Shown here in pieces: positions 26,288 to 34,814 of a DNA stretch of 64,000 nucleotides. Made by a program: the position numbers and the translations under genes. The notes under the pieces were generated by a model, which had not been told where the DNA came from, made no database searches, and saw nothing but the letters and a program-made list of their open reading frames with translations. This stretch comes from Owenweeksia hongkongensis DSM 17368 (GTDB taxonomy: Bacteria > Bacteroidota > Bacteroidia > Flavobacteriales > Schleiferiaceae). Position 1 is the stretch's first letter, and each line of letters starts with the position of its first letter. The DNA lies in contig NC_016599.1 of assembly GCF_000236705.1 (NCBI RefSeq), forward strand, positions 682,001-746,000, written 5' to 3'.

Positions 26288-26671
26288 ATGAATCACATCT
26301 TTCACTCTATTAGCAAGATTATAGTGCTAGGTAGTGTCGTCTTCTTTGTAGTTACATGTTCACAATACACAGCCTTTGCGGCAAAAGCTAAAGAGCCGTT
26401 CGATAGCACCAAAGTGACTTATAAAGCAGACATTGCTCCTATTATGGAGCGCAGTTGTGCCCCTTGCCACTTTCCTAAAAAAGATGGAAAGAAGAAACCT
26501 TTGGACACTTATACTACTGTAAAAGGCAAAATCGAAAAAATACTGGACCGCGTTCAATTGCCGCCAGACCATAGAAAACACATGCCCTATAAAAATGCAA
26601 CACCAGGTTTTTCTGCTGAAGAAATTCAAATGCTGAAGAACTGGGCGCGTGACGGTTTTATAGAAAGTTAA
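26288..26671 (+). CDS. Small monohaem lipoprotein, copy 2
   Basis: Paralogue of the preceding gene with identical length. Shared segments are MERSCAPCH, HMPYKN and SAEEIQMLKNWARDGFIES. The lipobox is VVTCSQ. The charged linker is more lysine-rich (PKKDGKKKPLDTY), so the two copies may dock to different partners. Haem motif CAPCH and Met are intact. Confidence 0.82.
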   Translation: MNHIFHSISKIIVLGSVVFFVVTCSQYTAFAAKAKEPFDSTKVTYKADIAPIMERSCAPCHFPKKDGKKKPLDTYTTVKGKIEKILDRVQLPPDHRKHMPYKNATPGFSAEEIQMLKNWARDGFIES

Positions 26672-26737
26672 TCTAAGGTCTATTCATGCGCATCCCTACT
26701 GTAAAACTTCGCATCTTTGCAGCCTCAAAGAGACATT

Positions 26738-27565
26738 ATGGAATTAGGTAAATACAATAAACTCACTGCTGCCCGCTACACTAGCGTTGGACTTTTTTTG
26801 GAAGATACTGAAGGAGAGTCGATTCTTCTTCCCATGAAATGGGTGCCAAAAGACGTGCAAGAAGGTGATGAAGTGGAGGTATTTATTTACCTCGATTCTG
26901 AAGAACGCCCCATTGCTACTACCATGAAGCCTGCTGCTCAGGTTGGAGAATTTGCTTATTTGCAAGTAAAACAAACCACAAGCATGGGCGCCTTTTTAGA
27001 TTGGGGTTTGCAAAAAGATTTGTTCGTTCCCTTTATTGAGCAAGAAGGCCGAATGCAAGCCAATCACTGGTATACAGTGTATTTGTACATCGATCCGCTA
27101 ACCGATCGTATCACCGCCTCCGCGCGAATTGAAAATTTTCTGGAAAAGGAAAACGTTGAATTGCAGCCAAATCAAGAAGTTGATCTTTTGGTGGCCAGCC
27201 AATCCCCTTTGGGTTACAATGTGATTATCAATCAAAAGTACATGGGGCTTGTGTATGAAAATGAGGTATTTAAAAACCTAAAACTTGGTGATAAGCCAAA
27301 AGGCTACATTAAGCAAATACGCGAAGACAATAAGATTGACGTAAGTCTGCAGAAGCAAGGCTACGGTAATGTAGAGCCCAATACTCAGGTTATTTTGGAT
27401 AAATTGAAAAGTGCAGATGGCTTTTTACCTCTAAATGACAAAAGCTCTCCAGAAGAAATCACTGCTCAACTTGAAATGAGCAAGAAAACTTTCAAAAAAG
27501 CAATTGGTGGTTTGTATCGCGAAAAGCAGATTACAATTGAAGACGATGGAATAAGATTGGTTTAA
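26738..27565 (+). CDS. CvfB-like S1-domain RNA-binding protein
   Basis: Three S1-like modules followed by a winged-helix-like C-terminus (EEITAQLEMSKKTFKKAIGGLYREKQITIEDDGIRLV), the CvfB plan; S1 marks include FAYLQVKQTTSMGAFLDWGLQKDLFVPF and VYENEVFKNLKLGDKPKGYIKQI. CvfB influences virulence and envelope genes in Firmicutes through RNA binding. ATG at 26738 is chosen because a near-consensus -7 box, CATCTTTG (26712-26719), overlaps the alternative TTG at 26717. Its last 4 bp overlap the convergent ACP gene. Confidence 0.9.
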   Translation: MELGKYNKLTAARYTSVGLFLEDTEGESILLPMKWVPKDVQEGDEVEVFIYLDSEERPIATTMKPAAQVGEFAYLQVKQTTSMGAFLDWGLQKDLFVPFIEQEGRMQANHWYTVYLYIDPLTDRITASARIENFLEKENVELQPNQEVDLLVASQSPLGYNVIINQKYMGLVYENEVFKNLKLGDKPKGYIKQIREDNKIDVSLQKQGYGNVEPNTQVILDKLKSADGFLPLNDKSSPEEITAQLEMSKKTFKKAIGGLYREKQITIEDDGIRLV

Positions 27566-27819
27566 TCCTTTTTATCCAAAAGATTTTCAGTGGCCGTAAT
27601 GGCTTCTCCCACGGTTAGCATTTTTTCCGCTGTTTCGTCATCTATTTCAATGTCGAAATGCTCTTCCATATCCAGAATAATATCTACCAAGTGAGCAGAG
27701 TTTATCTGTAAATCCTGTAGCATATCCGTTTCCGGAGAAAGGTTTTCAAAGGCCTCCTCGTTTTGCACGTAAGGCTTGATTATAGTTTTTAGTTGAGCCT
27801 CTATTTCTGAGCGCGTCAT
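27562..27819 (-). CDS. Acyl carrier protein of the type III PKS cluster
   Basis: 85 residues with an ACP helix pattern and phosphopantetheine site Ser41 in LQINSAHLVDIILDMEEHFDIEIDD. The usual DSL is here NSA, an unusual environment that suggests a specialised rather than housekeeping ACP. It overlaps the upstream ketosynthase gene by 4 bp (ATGA type), so the pair is translationally coupled. It presumably holds the growing acyl chain for the KS, DH and SDR enzymes of this operon. Confidence 0.9.
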   Translation of the reverse strand: MTRSEIEAQLKTIIKPYVQNEEAFENLSPETDMLQDLQINSAHLVDIILDMEEHFDIEIDDETAEKMLTVGEAITATENLLDKKD

Positions 27820-29102
27820 GCACGGTATTTTTTAAAAATGATACAGGAATTCACATCGCCAAAGCCGAAGCTCGACTTAGCAATAATAGTATTTTCCTGC
27901 TGTATTAATTCATGTGGAATACAGGATTCATCAATTAATTCAAGGATTTTTGGGTGAACCTCCTCACAATTGATGGAAGGGTGAGCATAATTTCCTGCAA
28001 GCTGCAGCACACAAGCCACAGATTCTATGCTTCCTGCTGCACTCAGGCAATGGCCAGTCATTGATTTTAAGGAATTCACTCTTGGAAATTTCTTTCCGGA
28101 AAGCCTCAAAGCTGTGCTCCAATTTTCTATTTCAGGAACATCACCCATTGTAGAAGTAAGGTGGCCAGAGATAAGGTCAATTTCATGAGGTTCAATTTTA
28201 GAATCCCTCAAAGCACCTTCAATGCACTTTTGTATGCCCATAGAGTTTGGTGCCGTCATAGTGCCTCCTCCCCTTTGCCCGCCTGAGTTTACAAAGCCTC
28301 CGGCTATTTCACCATATATTTTTGCACCTCTCGCTTTCGCTGAATCGAGTGACTCCAGAACCAGTGCTCCTGCTCCACTGCCTGGCACAAATCCCGAGGC
28401 ATCGGCAGCCATTGGTCGTGAAGCTGCTTTTGGATTTTCATTGCTTTTATAATTCAGAACACGCATCGCATCAAAGCCTCCCCACACGTGTGGGCTGTCG
28501 GCATCGCAACTCCCTGCTAACATAATCTGAGCTTTGCCGTCTCTTATGCGCTCATAGGCCATTAAAATGGACTCTGTGCCAGTGCTGCATGCCGAAGCAT
28601 TGGTAGTTACCTGGTTTCCCAAACCCAACTTCCCGGCAAGGAAAGCACTAATAGCGCTGGGCATAGTTTGTTCCACCATGGTAGTTCCAAGTTTGCGCAC
28701 CTTCAAGTCATCGGTTCTGTAAATGGCATCACGCAAGGTATTGATGCCGCTTATCCCGGATCCGAAAACTGTTCCATATTCCCATTTGGGCTCGGCATCG
28801 CTTTCCGCAAAAGTTAGGTCAGCGTCTTTCCAAGCTTCCAATCCAGCTAATATTCCATAAATCACACCTTTAGCCGAAAGGCGCTTTAGCTCAAGTTCCG
28901 TAAAGCTGGCAGATAGTAATTCGTCTGTAATCTTTGGTACCCCTCCAACCTGGCATCTAAAGTTGAGTTCCTCCAGTTCGGAAATAAACTCAATCCCAGA
29001 CTGGCCAGCCTTTATAGCTTTCTCAAAATCAGGAATGCCAACACCATTTGGCGCTACCACGCCAAGGCCTGTTATTACTACTCTATTTTTATGCTTTTCC
29101 AA
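27816..29102 (-). CDS. FabF-like beta-ketoacyl-ACP synthase
   Basis: 428 residues. Catalytic Cys172 is in NASACSTGTES, and the two His are in SGHLTSTMGD (His314) and SMTGHCLSAAG (His351), so the Cys-His-His triad of elongating ketosynthases is complete. The N-terminus VVITGLGVVAPNG is typical. The first His loop lacks the NAHGTST form (here ISGHLTSTMGD), placing it outside housekeeping FabF. Within the operon it would extend the chain on the neighbouring ACP. Confidence 0.92.
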   Translation of the reverse strand: MEKHKNRVVITGLGVVAPNGVGIPDFEKAIKAGQSGIEFISELEELNFRCQVGGVPKITDELLSASFTELELKRLSAKGVIYGILAGLEAWKDADLTFAESDAEPKWEYGTVFGSGISGINTLRDAIYRTDDLKVRKLGTTMVEQTMPSAISAFLAGKLGLGNQVTTNASACSTGTESILMAYERIRDGKAQIMLAGSCDADSPHVWGGFDAMRVLNYKSNENPKAASRPMAADASGFVPGSGAGALVLESLDSAKARGAKIYGEIAGGFVNSGGQRGGGTMTAPNSMGIQKCIEGALRDSKIEPHEIDLISGHLTSTMGDVPEIENWSTALRLSGKKFPRVNSLKSMTGHCLSAAGSIESVACVLQLAGNYAHPSINCEEVHPKILELIDESCIPHELIQQENTIIAKSSFGFGDVNSCIIFKKYRA

Positions 29103-29111
29103 ATTCTTGGT

Positions 29112-29597
29112 TTAACTTTTTGTGATTATTCCACTCAGTTCTCCGCTACAAACCCGCTCACCTGCTTCATTGTACATTTCTACCCGGCATTTTAGTTTGC
29201 CCAATCGCCAGTACTTTTTGGTGGAAATTACTTTTACTTTTTCTCCAGGGTATACTGCTTTTTCAAACAAGACCTTGGATTCTGAGAATACAAATGCGGT
29301 TTGTCCTTCGTTTTCAGCCTTCAATACAGTTCGGCTTGATGCCGGACCACTCTGGCTGACATTTTGCCCAATGAGGAAAACACCTAAACACACAAGTCCA
29401 ATTTGAGCCATGCATTCCGTAAGAATAACACCGGGTGTTACCGGATGGTTTTCAAAGTGACCTTGATAGAAATATTCGTCTTTTTTGAAAGTATAAAAAC
29501 CTTCGCAGCCTTGCTCATCAACATGAGTCAATTCATCCACAAAAAGAAAAGGATGCGCGTAAGGAAGTTGTTGAACTATAGTTTTAAGTAAACTCAT
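29112..29597 (-). CDS. FabZ-like hydroxyacyl-ACP dehydratase (hotdog fold)
   Basis: 161 residues. Active-site pair His47 and Glu61 in GHFENHPVTPGVILTECMAQIG, preceded by LPYAHPFLFVDEL, as in FabZ. The HFPG of housekeeping enzymes is HFEN here. It would dehydrate beta-hydroxyacyl-ACP in the operon. Its ATG shares one base with the stop of the SDR gene (TAATG), so translation is coupled. Confidence 0.88.
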   Translation of the reverse strand: MSLLKTIVQQLPYAHPFLFVDELTHVDEQGCEGFYTFKKDEYFYQGHFENHPVTPGVILTECMAQIGLVCLGVFLIGQNVSQSGPASSRTVLKAENEGQTAFVFSESKVLFEKAVYPGEKVKVISTKKYWRLGKLKCRVEMYNEAGERVCSGELSGIITKS

Positions 29598-30412
29598 TAA
29601 CTAATTGATTCACCACCATCTACTGGTATTATTGCACCATTAATCCATTGTGCTTCCTTTAGCGAAAGCATGTAGACCACGTTGGCCACATCTTCGGGTA
29701 AAGTAAGCCTCCCAAAAGGGCTTCGTTGAATAGCTTGATTTACCAAATAACTACTCCCTGGAATCATTCTCAGCGAAGGGGTATCGGTTATTCCAGGTTG
29801 TAAAATATTAGAACGGATACCATAAGGTGCTAGCTCCAGAGCCATGTTTCGTGAAATAGCTTCGAGCATGGCCTTAGCGGAAGATACAGCCGCATAGTTT
29901 CTCCAGGCTTTTCTACCACCTTCGCTTGTAAGCGCCACACAAGATGCTTGTGCATCAAAACAGCCATTGTCCAGCAGTGCCTTGGCCCAATTGTAATAAC
30001 TCACCGCCATTGCCTGTGCTGTAAGTAAAAAGTCATCTTCTTTCAAAAAGTTTGATTCTCCACGAAATGCACCTTGCAAACCCGCTGGCAACATATCAGA
30101 GTTAAGAATGGGCGCCATCAGTTTTAAGTTTCCTTTTGCAATGGAGTGTAAAAGCAGCTTTATAGAAACGCCTCTTTCCTTTAGTTCGCTTACTATTTCG
30201 GTCACAACCCCCACTTTCAAGGCATCCTTGTTAAAAGTCAGACATTCTACACCAAGTTCTTTTATAGCTTGAAATTCCTTTTCGGCTATAGCTTCATCCG
30301 CCTTTCGCGCTCTATACACGATGCATAGATTGACACCTTCGGCAGCCATCTTTTTAGCTGTAGCCAAACCAATACCGGAGCTTCCGCCTAATATTAAAAC
30401 CCAATTTCTCAC
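29597..30412 (-). CDS. Atypical FabI-like short-chain reductase
   Basis: 271 residues. The nucleotide motif is the classical GGSSGIG (residues 9-15), but the active site has Tyr173 and Lys180, the Y-x6-K spacing of enoyl-ACP reductase FabI instead of Y-x3-K. LLLHSIAKGNLK also recalls the FabI HSI segment. It may be an enoyl- or ketoacyl-ACP reductase of the operon; no other ketoreductase is encoded in it, so one SDR may do the ketoreduction or FabG (55305) may supply it (inference). Confidence 0.85.
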   Translation of the reverse strand: MRNWVLILGGSSGIGLATAKKMAAEGVNLCIVYRARKADEAIAEKEFQAIKELGVECLTFNKDALKVGVVTEIVSELKERGVSIKLLLHSIAKGNLKLMAPILNSDMLPAGLQGAFRGESNFLKEDDFLLTAQAMAVSYYNWAKALLDNGCFDAQASCVALTSEGGRKAWRNYAAVSSAKAMLEAISRNMALELAPYGIRSNILQPGITDTPSLRMIPGSSYLVNQAIQRSPFGRLTLPEDVANVVYMLSLKEAQWINGAIIPVDGGESIS

Positions 30413-30446
30413 AACTTTTAACTTTTAACCTTAAACTTTTTACCTG

Positions 30447-31514
30447 CTACTCCCATTCCAACAAAACTCTCTGAGCCGAAAACCCAGGGCCGAAACTCAA
30501 CATCAATCCCTTCTCACCAGCAGGTATTTCTTTATTGAGATACTCTTCCAAAACATAGAGCACTGTTGCGCTACTCATGTTCCCATAAATGCGAAGGACT
30601 TCTTTTGTAATGTTAATATTCTTACCCATATCATGCAGCAAGTCTTCCACCATTTTTACAATTTTCTTTCCGCCTGGGTGAAATATAAAATGCTCCAAAT
30701 CCTTTATTTCAAGCTGGTTTCTCTCTAAAAACGGAAGCAAAATATCATCAAAATGCTCTTGTATTTTCTCTGGCACCGAAGGGTCTAGAACCATTTGTAA
30801 TCCGCCATTGGTAAGGTTGAAGCCCATCATGTGTAGCTCATCAAAAAAATGATACATGCCCGTATCTTTTATCACCGGCAGCACTTTATCATCACTAGGG
30901 CCCAGAATTGTTGCCGCCACTCCATCTCCAAAAATTGCGGCACTCACCATATTCGTCATGGAGAAATCATCCAGCTGAAAGGTAGATGTTGGCGACTCTA
31001 AAGCCACAATTGCCGCCCGTTTCCCAGGATTCGACTTCAATAAATCATGTGCATAAATAAGCGCTGAAACACCGGCAGCACAGCCCATTTCGGTAATTGG
31101 CATGCGTACCACATCTTGTTTCATTTTAAGGCTATTAATAAGGAATGCATCTACCGAAGGAATCATAATACCCGTGCAGCTTGTAGTGATAATGAAATCA
31201 ATATCGGTGGGTTGTAGCTCTGCTTTATCCAAAGCTTTTTGGAGTGCAAGCTCCGCCAGCTTGGTCATTTCTATTGCATAATGCTTATTCTTTTCCTCAA
31301 ATGAAGTTTTGGTAAACACATCTTCCAAATCCATGATGCTGTACCTTCGATCTACCTGAGCGTACTTAAAAATGCGCAAAACTTTATCCCGAAACCTCTT
31401 GGGTTGCTCTGCTAACCACGCTTCTACTACCGGTAAAATTTCTTCAGTTGTTTTAGTGTGTGGCGGCAAAGCCTTGGCTGTTGCTAATATTTTAGTAGTG
31501 GGGTTAGTATTCAA
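30447..31514 (-). CDS. Type III polyketide synthase (chalcone/stilbene-synthase family)
   Basis: 355 residues. Catalytic triad Cys145 (EMGCAAG), His279 (IFHPGGKK) and Asn312 (YGNMSSAT), with the terminal GPGFSAQRVLLEW of the family. Such enzymes use a CoA- or ACP-bound starter and malonyl-CoA to make resorcinols, phloroglucinols or alpha-pyrones. The starter here is probably the acyl chain made by the operon's ACP line. It is 34 bp downstream of the methyltransferase gene. Confidence 0.95.
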   Translation of the reverse strand: MNTNPTTKILATAKALPPHTKTTEEILPVVEAWLAEQPKRFRDKVLRIFKYAQVDRRYSIMDLEDVFTKTSFEEKNKHYAIEMTKLAELALQKALDKAELQPTDIDFIITTSCTGIMIPSVDAFLINSLKMKQDVVRMPITEMGCAAGVSALIYAHDLLKSNPGKRAAIVALESPTSTFQLDDFSMTNMVSAAIFGDGVAATILGPSDDKVLPVIKDTGMYHFFDELHMMGFNLTNGGLQMVLDPSVPEKIQEHFDDILLPFLERNQLEIKDLEHFIFHPGGKKIVKMVEDLLHDMGKNINITKEVLRIYGNMSSATVLYVLEEYLNKEIPAGEKGLMLSFGPGFSAQRVLLEWE

Positions 31515-31548
31515 TGGGATTTGAGTTTTGTCTTTTTATGTTTAAACT

Positions 31549-32247
31549 TCAATATACGATAACACGGTAGCGAAAGGCCCAACACCATTCTATAGTGTAG
31601 GTTTTTATTTCAGCTCTTTCCATGATCCTTTTCCAATCTGCTCTGGTAAAGGCTTTTTTAATGGATAAAAGCCCGTCATGCCTACTAATCCTTGAGAAGC
31701 GCAAAAGTTTAGAGGTCAGCCTAAATAAGTGATACGCTAAGCTAGACCGCTGCAAATCATTGATTAAAATAACAGCACCCTGCGCATTACAGTTTTTGAT
31801 AATCCTCAAAATTTCATCATCCTCAAAATGGTGCAAAAACAAATTGAACAGATAAATGTCAGCCTTACTTTCTTCAAATTCCTTGGAAAAAATATTTTGA
31901 ATCTTGTATTCAATGTCTGGTGTAACCAATGATTCTTGCCTTGAAAAAGCGATGGCGTGTGAATTAGCATCAACACCTGTTAGTTTTATTTTAAAACTTT
32001 GATTTTTAAATACATGATAAGCTTCACGTAAAGTATCACCTCCACCGCAACCTACATCTACAACATGCCAATTTTGCTGTTCAGGCTTTTGCTTAAAAAT
32101 GGCTTTTAAACCATTCATTACTACGGAATAACCACCTAAGTAAGTATTTACAGATTTTAGCTCACGAAGGTTTTCAGAAAGTTCATTTCCTTGTAAATCA
32201 AAATCATCTAAAATTTCCTTCTCGTTACTTCTGTAAGCTAAATTCAT
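31549..32247 (-). CDS. SAM-dependent methyltransferase of the PKS cluster
   Basis: Class I methyltransferase: SAM-binding WHVVDVGCGGGDTLRE with D/G-rich loop, then DIYLFNLFLHHFEDDEIL. The ATG at 32247 (MNLAYRSNEKEILDDFD) is preferred because it avoids overlap with the FAD gene; a start at 32283 would overlap it by 20 bp. In analogous clusters the partner methylates a phenolic or pyrone oxygen, but O- versus C-methylation cannot be read from sequence. Confidence 0.88.
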   Translation of the reverse strand: MNLAYRSNEKEILDDFDLQGNELSENLRELKSVNTYLGGYSVVMNGLKAIFKQKPEQQNWHVVDVGCGGGDTLREAYHVFKNQSFKIKLTGVDANSHAIAFSRQESLVTPDIEYKIQNIFSKEFEESKADIYLFNLFLHHFEDDEILRIIKNCNAQGAVILINDLQRSSLAYHLFRLTSKLLRFSRISRHDGLLSIKKAFTRADWKRIMERAEIKTYTIEWCWAFRYRVIVY

Positions 32248-32263
32248 TTTACTTGAATTAGTA

Positions 32264-33394
32264 TTAAAGCACTTCTTTACCATGCGAAAGCTGGACAGCC
32301 TTATTCAAAAGCCCAGGAAACTTGCTTAGCACGTTTACTCCTAAATTAGAAAGAACGGGCTTACCAAACATCCCTTGAACAGCTTTTCCAAAGTTTAACC
32401 TAAAATCAAAAGCTTGACCCCACTCCTGCTCATATCTATTTTCCATTTCCTTGCGGGAAATACGCTGTTGCAAGAATGCATCAACCACACCTGAGCAAAT
32501 TTTTGCCGAATGAATAGCAATGGCCATCCCATTTCCGCATAGCGGATGGATTAAGCCTGCGGCATCACCGCTCATCAACACATGGTTCTCAACACTTTTC
32601 TTGGCCATAAAGTTGACCTGACTTATCACTAGTGGTTCAAATACGGACTCTGCATTTTCTAAAAACCTTTTAAGGTGTGGGTTTTGAGAAAGATGCTTTT
32701 CTTCAATATCCTGTATACTGCCGTATTGCTTAAAAACCTTTGTGGTAGTTAGGTAACAAAGGTTTACATGGTTGTTTTCTACACGGGAAAGCCCACAGTA
32801 GCCACCTACAAAATTGTGAAGTGCCACGAGGTCTTCAGGGAAATCAACTTTAAAATGATGCTTCACGCCTACATAATCTGTTTTCTGATTAAAGAATTCC
32901 CGTCCCAGTTTTTTATCCAAAACAGAACGTTTGCCAAAAGCTCCAATAACTACTCGTGCAATGAAAGTTTCACCATTCATAAGGGTCACGGTAAACTCAT
33001 CATTCTCAAAAGAAACATCATTTACAGTGGTGTTTAGCATAAACCTAACACCCAACTCACTGGCTCTTTCAAAAAGAAAATTATCAAATGCATATCGGCT
33101 TATACCAAAACCGCCCATTTTCATGCTACAGGAGGCTATTTTACCGGAAAGTGAGGAAATCTCAAAGCGATTGATACTCTTAGGTTGTAAAGTCTCTGGA
33201 AATGCACCAAGCCTTTGTAGGTAAGGTTTTACTTCATTAGAAACATACTCTCCACAAACTTTATGAAATGGGTATTCTTTCTTCTCAATTAACATCACTT
33301 CATAGCCTCGCAATCGCAAATCAATAGCGTTTGTAAGGCCAGCAAGGCCACCACCAATGATTAATATATCCGGACTAGTTTGAATGTTTAACAG
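32264..33394 (-). CDS. FAD-dependent oxidoreductase (geranylgeranyl-reductase-like), non-ATG start
   Basis: The coding frame runs up to a stop at 33404-33406. Translation upstream of the first TTG (33319) reads SPDILIIGGGLAGL then TNAIDLRLRGYEVMLIEK, which is the FAD-binding GxGxxG; the TTG start would discard it. No ATG, GTG or TTG is in frame before the motif, so a CTG (33394) or ATT (33385) is the likely initiator, or there is a sequencing error. Other marks are VCGEYVSNEVK, SGDAAGLIHPLCGNGMAIAIHSA. It resembles flavoprotein hydroxylases and prenyl reductases. First gene of the operon. Confidence 0.85.
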   Translation of the reverse strand: MLNIQTSPDILIIGGGLAGLTNAIDLRLRGYEVMLIEKKEYPFHKVCGEYVSNEVKPYLQRLGAFPETLQPKSINRFEISSLSGKIASCSMKMGGFGISRYAFDNFLFERASELGVRFMLNTTVNDVSFENDEFTVTLMNGETFIARVVIGAFGKRSVLDKKLGREFFNQKTDYVGVKHHFKVDFPEDLVALHNFVGGYCGLSRVENNHVNLCYLTTTKVFKQYGSIQDIEEKHLSQNPHLKRFLENAESVFEPLVISQVNFMAKKSVENHVLMSGDAAGLIHPLCGNGMAIAIHSAKICSGVVDAFLQQRISRKEMENRYEQEWGQAFDFRLNFGKAVQGMFGKPVLSNLGVNVLSKFPGLLNKAVQLSHGKEVL

Positions 33395-33423
33395 TATTAC
33401 ATTTCACAGCTATAAAGAAATAA

Positions 33424-33431
33424 TATTTTTG
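33424..33431 (+). promoter_or_regulatory. Bacteroidota -7 element (TATTTTTG)
   Basis: TATTTTTG matches TAnnTTTG and ends 8 bp before the ATG at 33440. The downstream gene has a second in-frame ATG at 33449, so the transcript may be nearly leaderless or use the second start. Confidence 0.45.
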
Positions 33432-33439
33432 TTGGCTAA

Positions 33440-34801
33440 ATGTTTTTAATGCGCAATTCTCAACTTCTACTTCTCTCTCTGCTCATAAGCCTTAATATGT
33501 TTGGCCAAGGGTTTACGGCTAACCTCAGTAAATTGGAAATATCCGCGCCTCTCACCTTTAGTATTGATAGTGTGATTTACGCCAGAGAAAACAAGGAAAT
33601 ACTAGGTTATATCGCCAATAAAAAAACCAAATATTACTCTACCGTATTTCCCTCTGAACCTGTCAGCATAGCTATAAAAAGAGCCTTTGGTAAAAGTAAA
33701 GGGGAGGAAAAACTCATTTTACGCATAAATAAATTGTTTGTTTACCAAACTCTACAAGATGATAGTCGGTTTTACAATATTGACTTGAACGTTAGTTTTA
33801 TTTCCAGAATGGATAATAAATACATGGAACGTTTTACCTCTGCTCAAACCTTAAAGTTTAGAGCAAACTATGGAAACAGATATGTGGTATCTACCATTGG
33901 AGAGCTTTTGGATGGTGCATTTGCAGAGTATCAAAACCTTAAGAAAGAAGGAGAGCTAAGAGACAAAGAAATTCCTCAAAGTGAAGTAATTCGCAAAAAG
34001 GATCTCACACCACCTAAAAAGATAAATGCCACTGGCAAACGTGGGCTTTATTACAACGTATACGACCTTAGGGATGGAATTATGGATACGGTAACCCAAT
34101 TCAGCTTTGAGCCAACTAAAACAAAGGATAATGAACCTGCGGAAGGTAAATTGAAATTGAACCAAAAAAGTGCTTCTTGGAAAGATGTCTACGCTTTTTC
34201 AGATGGCAATGATATTTACCTACAAGTTGGTCGAAAATATTTTCAATTAACGGATAGTGCGGGATATTTTTGGCTTGACTTTTACCCTGGCTATACCCAA
34301 TCAGAAAGCTATAGTGGAGGCATGGTGGTAAGTGGTATAGTTGGAGGTTTAATAGGCGTAGGTATTTATGCGCTGGCTGCTACTTTCCCCAAAGGCCACG
34401 ATGCATATTATTTAGATTTTGAAAGAGGAACTGTAGTTCCGATTAGTTATTTGGACACAGAGAAAATGGCGAGTCTCACCTACTTTTACGGCAGCAGTTT
34501 TTTGGATGATTCTGACACTTTATTAGTTACCATCAATAGCAGCGTTCCATTTAAGCTTGGAAAAAATCAATTTGTGGTGGTTGAATCCGATTACAAATGT
34601 GAGCCTATTGAATGCTGCATTATTGGTATTAATGAAAATACTTGTAAAACGGTCACTCCTATTCTTTTTAAACCTCAAGTGTTTCGCTGCACTAAGCGGA
34701 GAACTGATAAGTATAGAATTGACAATGTGCAGGGAAGCGAAAGAGCGGGTATAATTCATACTATACAATCTGGAGAAGCAGATGAAATTTTGGTTGAATA
34801 A
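33440..34801 (+). CDS. Secreted protein of unknown function
   Basis: 453 residues. Signal peptide ends near MFGQ; the second ATG (33449) gives a cleaner start MRNSQLLLLSLLISL. The mature part is beta-rich. A hydrophobic Gly-rich segment near residue 295 (GGMVVSGIVGGLIGVGIYALAA) could be a membrane-spanning or amphipathic element. A Cys-rich tail region (KCEPIECCIIG) suggests disulphides. No family recognised. Divergent from the PKS operon. Confidence 0.6.
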   Translation: MFLMRNSQLLLLSLLISLNMFGQGFTANLSKLEISAPLTFSIDSVIYARENKEILGYIANKKTKYYSTVFPSEPVSIAIKRAFGKSKGEEKLILRINKLFVYQTLQDDSRFYNIDLNVSFISRMDNKYMERFTSAQTLKFRANYGNRYVVSTIGELLDGAFAEYQNLKKEGELRDKEIPQSEVIRKKDLTPPKKINATGKRGLYYNVYDLRDGIMDTVTQFSFEPTKTKDNEPAEGKLKLNQKSASWKDVYAFSDGNDIYLQVGRKYFQLTDSAGYFWLDFYPGYTQSESYSGGMVVSGIVGGLIGVGIYALAATFPKGHDAYYLDFERGTVVPISYLDTEKMASLTYFYGSSFLDDSDTLLVTINSSVPFKLGKNQFVVVESDYKCEPIECCIIGINENTCKTVTPILFKPQVFRCTKRRTDKYRIDNVQGSERAGIIHTIQSGEADEILVE

Positions 34802-34814
34802 ATGATGACGAAAT

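Noticed and set aside
27562-33394. Flexirubin or dialkylresorcinol (DarA/DarB) cluster
   Set aside because: The key enzyme has type III PKS motifs and no DarA/DarB-like pair, tyrosine ammonia-lyase or acyltransferase is present.
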